Shown piece by piece: positions 59,151 through 64,000 of a DNA stretch of 64,000 nt (positions are counted from its first letter, which is position 1; each line of letters opens with the position of its first letter). The DNA lies in the NCBI RefSeq assembly GCF_000934605.2, contig NZ_CP010897.2:2046001-2110000 (forward strand). The letters are read 5' to 3'. Both the position numbers and the translations under genes were made by a program. The notes under the pieces are model-generated. The model was given only the letters and a program-made list of their open reading frames with translations, was not told the DNA's origin and did no database searches. This DNA comes from Pandoraea vervacti (GTDB lineage Bacteria > Pseudomonadota > Gammaproteobacteria > Burkholderiales > Burkholderiaceae).

Positions 59151-60299
59151 ATGGTGACTCGTAAATCCGTAGCCGCGAAGGTCGCGACCAAGACCACGGC
59201 GAGCAAGCGTGCCGCAAAGGGTGTGACGAAGGCCGTTCGGCCTGCGTCCACGTCAGATGACGCGGCACGTCGCACACCTCGCAAGGCAGTCGCGGCGGCG
59301 ACCGCGGCGGCAGGCAGGACTGCGGCTGGCAAAGTCCCGGTGAAAGCCGTGAAAGCGCCGGGGAAGACTGCCGGGGTTGGCGCTGCACGCAAGACGGCGA
59401 GCCAGAAGGCCGAAAGATCCGATTCGACGGAAAAGGCGGCGCGCAAAGTCGCAAAGACGGCCGCAGTGAAGGCTGGTGCCAAGGTCGGGGAGAAAGTCGG
59501 TGCGAGAGCGCCGCGCAAGCCCGCCGCCAATCCGGAAACGGCCGCAGCGACGACGCGTCGCGTGGTGGCCAAGCGCGATGGCGAGACGCGTATCGTCACC
59601 CCGGAAATTGAGCGCATCGAGCACGAGGTTGTCGATGCGGCGGTGACGGGCGTGGTGCCGCTGCCGGTCGCGCCGGGGGCGTCGCGCCCCGATTTCTGGG
59701 ATCAGGCATGCGCCGATCTGATGAAGCGCGATCGCATTCTCAAGAAGCTGATTCCCCAATTCGGTCCGGCCCACCTGACCGGGCGCGGGGAGCCGTTCGT
59801 CACACTCGCGCGTTCGATCGTCGGCCAGCAGATTTCCGTGAAGGCGGCACAGGCCGTTTGGGATCGTGTGGTTGCGATCTGTCCGAAGCTCTCGCCGTCG
59901 CAGTTCATCAAGGCAGGGCACGACGCGCTCGCGGGTTGCGGGTTGTCGCGTCGCAAGGCCGAGTACATTCTCGATCTCGCCACCCACTTCAAGTCCGGTG
60001 CGCTGCACGTGGACGCCTGGGCGAGCATGGACGACGAGGCCGTGATCGCCGAGCTGACCGGCATTCGCGGCATTGGCCGGTGGACGGCTGAAATGTTCCT
60101 GATGTTCAACCTGCTGCGCCCCGATGTCCTGCCGCTCGACGACGTCGGTCTCATTAACGCGATCAGCGTCAACTACTTCAGCGGCGAACCCGTCACGCGT
60201 AGCGAGGCGCGCGAAGTGGCTGCCAACTGGGAGCCGTGGCGCTCCGTTGCCACCTGGTACATGTGGCGCAGTCTCGAGCCGGTGCCGGTCGAATACTGA
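59151..60299 (+). CDS. AlkA-type DNA glycosylase with histone-like Lys/Ala-rich N-terminal tail
   Basis: Base-excision repair glycosylase of 382 residues. The last about 205 residues form a HhH-GPD domain: VTLARSIVGQQISVKAAQAVW, the hairpin LTGIRGIGRWTAEMFLMF and the catalytic-Asp segment DVLPLDDVGL. The first about 140 residues are almost only Lys, Ala, Thr, Arg and Val (AAKVATKTTASKRAAKGV), like H1-type or AlgP DNA-binding tails. The domain alone is similar to DNA-3-methyladenine glycosylase II. ATG 59151 has a GAGG Shine-Dalgarno. It follows cysS by 24 bp. Confidence 0.9.
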   Translation: MVTRKSVAAKVATKTTASKRAAKGVTKAVRPASTSDDAARRTPRKAVAAATAAAGRTAAGKVPVKAVKAPGKTAGVGAARKTASQKAERSDSTEKAARKVAKTAAVKAGAKVGEKVGARAPRKPAANPETAAATTRRVVAKRDGETRIVTPEIERIEHEVVDAAVTGVVPLPVAPGASRPDFWDQACADLMKRDRILKKLIPQFGPAHLTGRGEPFVTLARSIVGQQISVKAAQAVWDRVVAICPKLSPSQFIKAGHDALAGCGLSRRKAEYILDLATHFKSGALHVDAWASMDDEAVIAELTGIRGIGRWTAEMFLMFNLLRPDVLPLDDVGLINAISVNYFSGEPVTRSEAREVAANWEPWRSVATWYMWRSLEPVPVEY

Positions 60300-60391
60300 C
60301 CGAATGCCGGTCGCGGAGAATCGTCCCTGGGGGAGGCCGACGATCATTGCGATCATTTCGATCGTTTACGGTTTCCCTATCCCCGAGGACG

Positions 60392-60500
60392 TATAATCCG
60401 CGTCCATTCCGTCTCAACAGTCATTTTTGACAGCTATCGCGATGCGAGAGGCGATGAAAGTTGCCTATCTTGTTCGGGTAGACGTTACCGGCGGTACAAT
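60392..60500 (+). promoter_or_regulatory. Candidate promoters of accA
   Basis: A perfect -10 TATAAT lies at 60392-60397 and a second -10-like TACAAT at 60495-60500. TTGACA occurs at 60427-60432 without a well-placed -10. A GTTTAC site (a GTWWAC word) lies at 60364-60369, upstream of the first -10. Confidence 0.4.
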
Positions 60501-60527
60501 ACGCTGCCGCATTTCCGGGGAAACCTG

Positions 60528-61496
60528 ATGAAGAACACCTTTTTGGATTTTGAACAGCCGATCGCCGAACTCGAAGCGAAGATTGAAGAGTTGCGCTTTG
60601 TGCAGGACGATTCCGCCGTCGACATTTCCGAAGAGATCGAGCGCCTCTCCAAAAAGAGCCAGCAGCTCACCAAGGACATCTACACGAACCTGTCGCCCTG
60701 GCAGGTTTCGCAAATCTCGCGTCATCCGCAGCGTCCCTATACGCTCGATTACGTTCGCGACATCTTTACCGACTTCCACGAGCTCCATGGCGACCGCGCA
60801 TTTGCGGACGACCACGCCATCGTGGGCGGCATGGCCCGTTTCAACGGCCAGGCCTGCATGGTCATCGGCCACCAGAAGGGCCGCGACACGAAAGAGCGTG
60901 CGCTGCGCAACTTTGGTATGCCGCGTCCCGAGGGCTATCGCAAGGCGCTGCGCCTGATGAAGATGGCTGAGAAGTTCGGTCTGCCGATCTTCACGTTCGT
61001 CGACACGCCAGGCGCTTATCCCGGTATCGACGCTGAAGAGCGCGGTCAGTCGGAAGCCATCGGTCACAACCTGTACGTGATGGCCGAGCTGAAGACGCCG
61101 ATCATCACCACCATCATCGGCGAGGGTGGTTCGGGCGGCGCACTGGCCGTGGCGGTTGCCGATACGGTCATGATGCTGCAATTCTCGACGTACTCGGTGA
61201 TCTCGCCGGAAGGTTGCGCGTCGATTCTGTGGAAGAGCGCTGCCAAAGCGCCAGAGGCTGCCGAAGCGTTGGGTCTGACGGCGCACCGCCTCAAGGCGCT
61301 TGGCCTGATCGACAAGATCGTCAACGAACCGCTCGGCGGCGCGCAACGCGATCCGCTCGGCATGGCGGGCATGCTCAAGCGTGCGCTGGCCGACTCGCTG
61401 CGTCAGTTCCAGGGCATCAGCCACAAGGAATTGCTGGAGCGCCGTTTCGAGCGCCTGATGAGCTATGGCAAATTCAAGGAAGCCGTCGCGAAGTAA
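60528..61496 (+). CDS. accA: Acetyl-CoA carboxylase carboxyltransferase subunit alpha
   Basis: Partner of AccD in malonyl-CoA formation; 322 residues. The N-terminal helix (FLDFEQPIAELEAKIEELR) and the carboxyltransferase motifs GHQKGRDTKER, RLMKMAEKFGLPI, DTPGAYPG and GEGGSGGALAVAVAD are standard. ATG 60528 has GGGGAAA upstream. tilS begins inside its 3' end. Confidence 0.97.
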   Translation: MKNTFLDFEQPIAELEAKIEELRFVQDDSAVDISEEIERLSKKSQQLTKDIYTNLSPWQVSQISRHPQRPYTLDYVRDIFTDFHELHGDRAFADDHAIVGGMARFNGQACMVIGHQKGRDTKERALRNFGMPRPEGYRKALRLMKMAEKFGLPIFTFVDTPGAYPGIDAEERGQSEAIGHNLYVMAELKTPIITTIIGEGGSGGALAVAVADTVMMLQFSTYSVISPEGCASILWKSAAKAPEAAEALGLTAHRLKALGLIDKIVNEPLGGAQRDPLGMAGMLKRALADSLRQFQGISHKELLERRFERLMSYGKFKEAVAK

Positions 61497-63132
61497 AGCG
61501 TCTGCCGATGCGTCGTCGTCTGTCGTGGCGATGACGCCGAATCCGATGGCTCATCACGATTCCTCTGCTGCCGCGTTCGCATCTGCCCGATGCGACGCGG
61601 CAGTGGCTCATGTGGACGTCGCTTTGCGTCTGGCGTTGACGGCCCATGTCTCGCCGCACGATGTCACGCATGTCTCCTCTGCCGACGCTGCGGCAACTTC
61701 CCCCGCTCCTTCCACTTCCTCCACTTCCTCCGCACGGTCTGTCCTGCCGCGGCTGGCGCTCGCCCTGAGCGGCGGTCTCGATTCGATGGTGCTTCTCGAT
61801 GCGCTGGCGCATTGGTGGCAAAAGCGGCGCGAGCGGGGCGACGCCGGTGCGCAGCCGCTGGCCATTCATGTCCATCACGGCTTGTCCGAGCATGCCGACG
61901 AGTGGCTTGCCGTGTGCGAGCGCGAAGCGCGCTTGCGCGGGTTCGCATTCGAAGCGCAGCGCGTGCGTGTGCCGCGCGGCGCCCGTCAGGGGATCGAGGG
62001 CGCCGCGCGCGCCGTGCGCTACGAAGCGTTGGCGGCGAGCTGTCGGAGGCATGGTGTCGACTGGCTGCTGAGCGCACATCATGCAAACGATCAGGCGGAG
62101 ACCGTGCTGTTGCAGATGCTGCGAGGTGCGGGGTTGCCGGGGGTGGCCGCGATGGCTATCGAAGGCGATTTGCCGTTGGCGGCGCGTGAGTCGAACCATG
62201 TGCGTTTGCTGCGCCCGCTGCTCGACGTCTCGCGCGAAACGATGCGGGCTTACGCTACGGCGCGTTCGTTGACATGGGTGGAAGATCCCTCGAACGAGGA
62301 CCGGCATTACCTGCGCAATGCGTTACGTCATGACGTGATGCCTGCGATTGCGTCGCACGTGCCCGCGTACCGCGAGACGCTGGCGCGGTTTGCGCGCCAT
62401 GCGGCGCAGGCGCAGACGTTGCTCGATCAACTGGCGCAAGTAGACTTCGAGATGGCGCGTGTGGCGCGTGCGGCACGTGAGGTGGGTGCGGGCCATGAGG
62501 AAGGGGACGACCGTTTGCAGCGCAGTCGCTTGCAAGGGTTGGACGCGCCACGTCTGGCGAACTTGCTGCGGTACTGGGCGGCAAGTCGGGGGTTGCCGAT
62601 GCCGCCGGAGGCGCGGCTCGACGAGTGGGTGCGTCAGATTCGCGACGCGCACGCGCAGGCATCGCTGGAATTGCCGCATGGCGATGCCGTCTTGCGCGTG
62701 TATCGAGACGAATTGCAGTGGACGGCGGTGTATGACGTTGCGCGCGCGGACGACGTGATTCCGGACGCGGTCCTGCATTGGGCGGGAGAGCGGGAGTGGC
62801 GCTTGCCGCAGTGGAGGGGCAGCATCGTATTCACGCCGGTGCCTGAAGGCGAGCCGACGCAGGGGGACATCGGTGAGCACGTATTGCGAGCCGGGCCATT
62901 GGTGGCGAAGGCGAGGGTGGGTGGTGAGCGATGGCGTGCGCGTGCGGATGGGCGTTCGCGGTCGCTGAAGCATTGGTATCAGAGTCGCGGGGTGGCGGCG
63001 TGGCTTCGGCATGTGCCGGTGGTGTGGCAGAAGGACATCATCGTGTTCGTCCCCAGACTGGGGGTGGATGGCGGCGTGCAGAGCGAAGAGGGGGGCACGC
63101 GTTGGACAATGGCGTGGCGCGACGAGGCGTGA
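61465..63132 (+). CDS. tilS: tRNA(Ile)-lysidine synthase
   Basis: Makes lysidine at C34 of the AUA-decoding tRNA-Ile, an essential step; up to 555 residues. The PP-loop SGGLDSM begins at residue 102; HVHHGLSEHADEW, HHANDQAETVLLQMLRGAGL and the substrate-binding C-terminal domains are present, and the end looks complete. The start is uncertain: ATG 61465 overlaps accA by 32 bp, and ATG 61531, ATG 61546 or GTG 61600 would shorten a low-complexity N-terminus that homologues lack. An IS110-family transposase gene lies just downstream. Confidence 0.92.
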   Translation: MANSRKPSRSKASADASSSVVAMTPNPMAHHDSSAAAFASARCDAAVAHVDVALRLALTAHVSPHDVTHVSSADAAATSPAPSTSSTSSARSVLPRLALALSGGLDSMVLLDALAHWWQKRRERGDAGAQPLAIHVHHGLSEHADEWLAVCEREARLRGFAFEAQRVRVPRGARQGIEGAARAVRYEALAASCRRHGVDWLLSAHHANDQAETVLLQMLRGAGLPGVAAMAIEGDLPLAARESNHVRLLRPLLDVSRETMRAYATARSLTWVEDPSNEDRHYLRNALRHDVMPAIASHVPAYRETLARFARHAAQAQTLLDQLAQVDFEMARVARAAREVGAGHEEGDDRLQRSRLQGLDAPRLANLLRYWAASRGLPMPPEARLDEWVRQIRDAHAQASLELPHGDAVLRVYRDELQWTAVYDVARADDVIPDAVLHWAGEREWRLPQWRGSIVFTPVPEGEPTQGDIGEHVLRAGPLVAKARVGGERWRARADGRSRSLKHWYQSRGVAAWLRHVPVVWQKDIIVFVPRLGVDGGVQSEEGGTRWTMAWRDEA

Positions 63133-64000
63133 GCACGGAAGGGGGGTGCCCCTATGTAGTTCGTCAAGCACTGGGGTCCGTTTTGGGTTGATAAAAAGTG
63201 CCGTCGCGTAGCATGGCAAAAAGGACGTCGCAGCGCCGGCGAGCCAGCGCGATAAGTGCCTGGTTGTGGCGCTTGCCCTGCTGGATTTTTCGACTGTAGT
63301 AAGCCCTTGAGATCGGGTCTCGCAAAGCCGCAAAGGCCGAGAGAAACAGGGCGCGTTTGAGTACCTTATTGCCACGTCGAGAGGGGTGTTCGCCGCGAAT
63401 CGAGGCGCCAGAGCGCCGGGTCACCGGCGCTAGGCCAGCATAGGCCGCCAGGTGGGCGGCCGAGGCAAAGGCCTTGTGCGCCACCTCGGTCAGGAGTCGC
63501 GCTGCGGTCCTGAGCCCGACTCCGGGCATGCTGCTCAGGACCGGCCAAAGAGGGTTGCTTTGCACCAGGCGCTCGACCTCGGCGGCGATCTCGTCGCGTT
63601 GCTTGCGTAGGGCGGCCAGTTGCTGGGCCAGACGCGGCATCACCAGCGTGGCGGCATGAGTACCCGGCACGACTACGGTTTGTTCGGTAAGCGCCTGCGC
63701 GATGTCGGCGGCCAAGCTCTTGCCAATGCGTGGTGCGAGCTTGATCAGGCGATTCGCCAGCGTTTTTTGGCCCGCGGCCGCCAGTGCTGCGGGTGAGGGG
63801 TAGCGCTCAAGCAGATCGAGCACGGCGGGATGATCCAGGCGAGGTCCGAGCACGCGCTCAAGCGCGGGATGAATCTGCGTGAGCAGGCCGCGAATGCGGT
63901 TGCTGGTTTGGTTGGCTTGGGCGGCCAGGTCGTCGTCGAAGCCACACAGCATAGTGAGCTCGGCGAGCGGCTCATCGGCCAGACGCAATGAGCGCAGCGT
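63133..64000. mobile_element. IS110-family insertion sequence, one end inside the window
   Basis: The transposase 3' end and at most 31 bp of non-coding sequence lie between tilS and the coding region. IS110 elements lack clear terminal inverted repeats, so the exact edge cannot be set; it must fall within 63133-63163. The short 3' flank fits the IS110 subgroup, whose bridge-RNA-encoding region lies 5' of the transposase, outside the window, rather than the IS1111 subgroup. Confidence 0.75.
63164..64000 (-). CDS. IS110-family transposase, C-terminal part (runs off the right edge)
   Basis: At least 278 residues of a DEDD-type recombinase, read leftward and open to the window end. The visible part has a coiled-coil-rich middle (MPRLAQQLAALRKQRDEIAAE) and the Transposase_20 domain: MPGVGLRTAARLLTEV, then AYAGLAPVTRRSGASIRG with the conserved serine region, and ALIALARRRCDVLFAMLRDG. 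The N-terminal DEDD RuvC-like domain is outside the window. Its stop codon is only 31 bp from the tilS stop. No frameshift is seen in the visible part. Confidence 0.92.
   Translation of the reverse strand, partial: TLRSLRLADEPLAELTMLCGFDDDLAAQANQTSNRIRGLLTQIHPALERVLGPRLDHPAVLDLLERYPSPAALAAAGQKTLANRLIKLAPRIGKSLAADIAQALTEQTVVVPGTHAATLVMPRLAQQLAALRKQRDEIAAEVERLVQSNPLWPVLSSMPGVGLRTAARLLTEVAHKAFASAAHLAAYAGLAPVTRRSGASIRGEHPSRRGNKVLKRALFLSAFAALRDPISRAYYSRKIQQGKRHNQALIALARRRCDVLFAMLRDGTFYQPKTDPSA

Noticed and set aside
1..64000. tRNA or rRNA genes
   Set aside because: No cloverleaf with GTTCRA-type T-arm or rRNA segments was seen in the intergenic regions.

Overview
The window is GC-rich chromosomal DNA from a betaproteobacterium of the order Burkholderiales, family Burkholderiaceae. 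My best guess is Pandoraea or a close relative. The evidence is the gene order mdh-gntR-sdhCDABE-gltA-leuC-(entericidin)-leuD-leuB-asd-fimV-truA-trpF-trpB-(DNA methyltransferase)-trpA-accD-folC-SPOR-cvpA-purF-metZ, together with gltX-suhB-trmJ-cysE-lpxH and cysS-accA-tilS. As I recall, these blocks sit on two chromosomes in Burkholderia but share one here. The genus call is inference. I saw no tRNA, rRNA or CRISPR array.

Layout. 1-7.3 kb: end of an unrecognised gene, an M14 carboxypeptidase, a secreted Lys-rich-tailed protein, a TrmB-like methyltransferase, a DUF2863-type protein, and an alkylation-repair pair (ogt plus an Ada-AlkA fusion). 7.3-18.7 kb: central carbon metabolism: aconitase, a lysozyme-inhibitor-like exported protein, malate dehydrogenase, a divergent GntR regulator with two palindromic operators, succinate dehydrogenase with its assembly factor, and citrate synthase. 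18.9-23.6 kb: leucine biosynthesis with a small entericidin-like lipoprotein between leuC and leuD, then asd. 23.7-36.2 kb: FimV-like protein, truA, the trpF-trpB-methyltransferase-trpA cluster, accD, folC, a SPOR protein and CvpA. 36.2-40.3 kb: purF, a SAM-II riboswitch followed by an intrinsic terminator, metZ and hisC.

40.5-49.5 kb is the more accessory part: an MFS exporter, a phosphoethanolamine-transferase-like membrane enzyme, a CsaA-like tRNA-binding protein, an AraC regulator, and a sulfonate operon ssuE-ssuD-ssuC-ssuB-ssuF that lacks ssuA. 49.5-63.1 kb returns to housekeeping genes: gltX, suhB, trmJ, cysE, then leftward TPR-ppiA-ppiB-lpxH, then rightward cysS, an AlkA-type glycosylase with a histone-like tail, accA and tilS. 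An IS110-family transposase starts 31 bp after tilS and runs off the right edge.

The most interesting signals are mostly non-coding. They are the SAM-II aptamer coupled to a terminator before metZ; two 21-bp tandem operator-like repeats in the leuC leader; paired TCTTAT/ATAAGA palindromes between mdh and gntR; a 23-bp perfect-stem hairpin between ssuF and gltX; and several genes (truA, folC, leuC) whose start follows a U-rich tract with no visible Shine-Dalgarno. I did not find a convincing new multi-gene defence or mobile system. The IS110 element is the likeliest carrier of unusual biology, but its 5' end, where a bridge RNA would be expected, lies outside the window.
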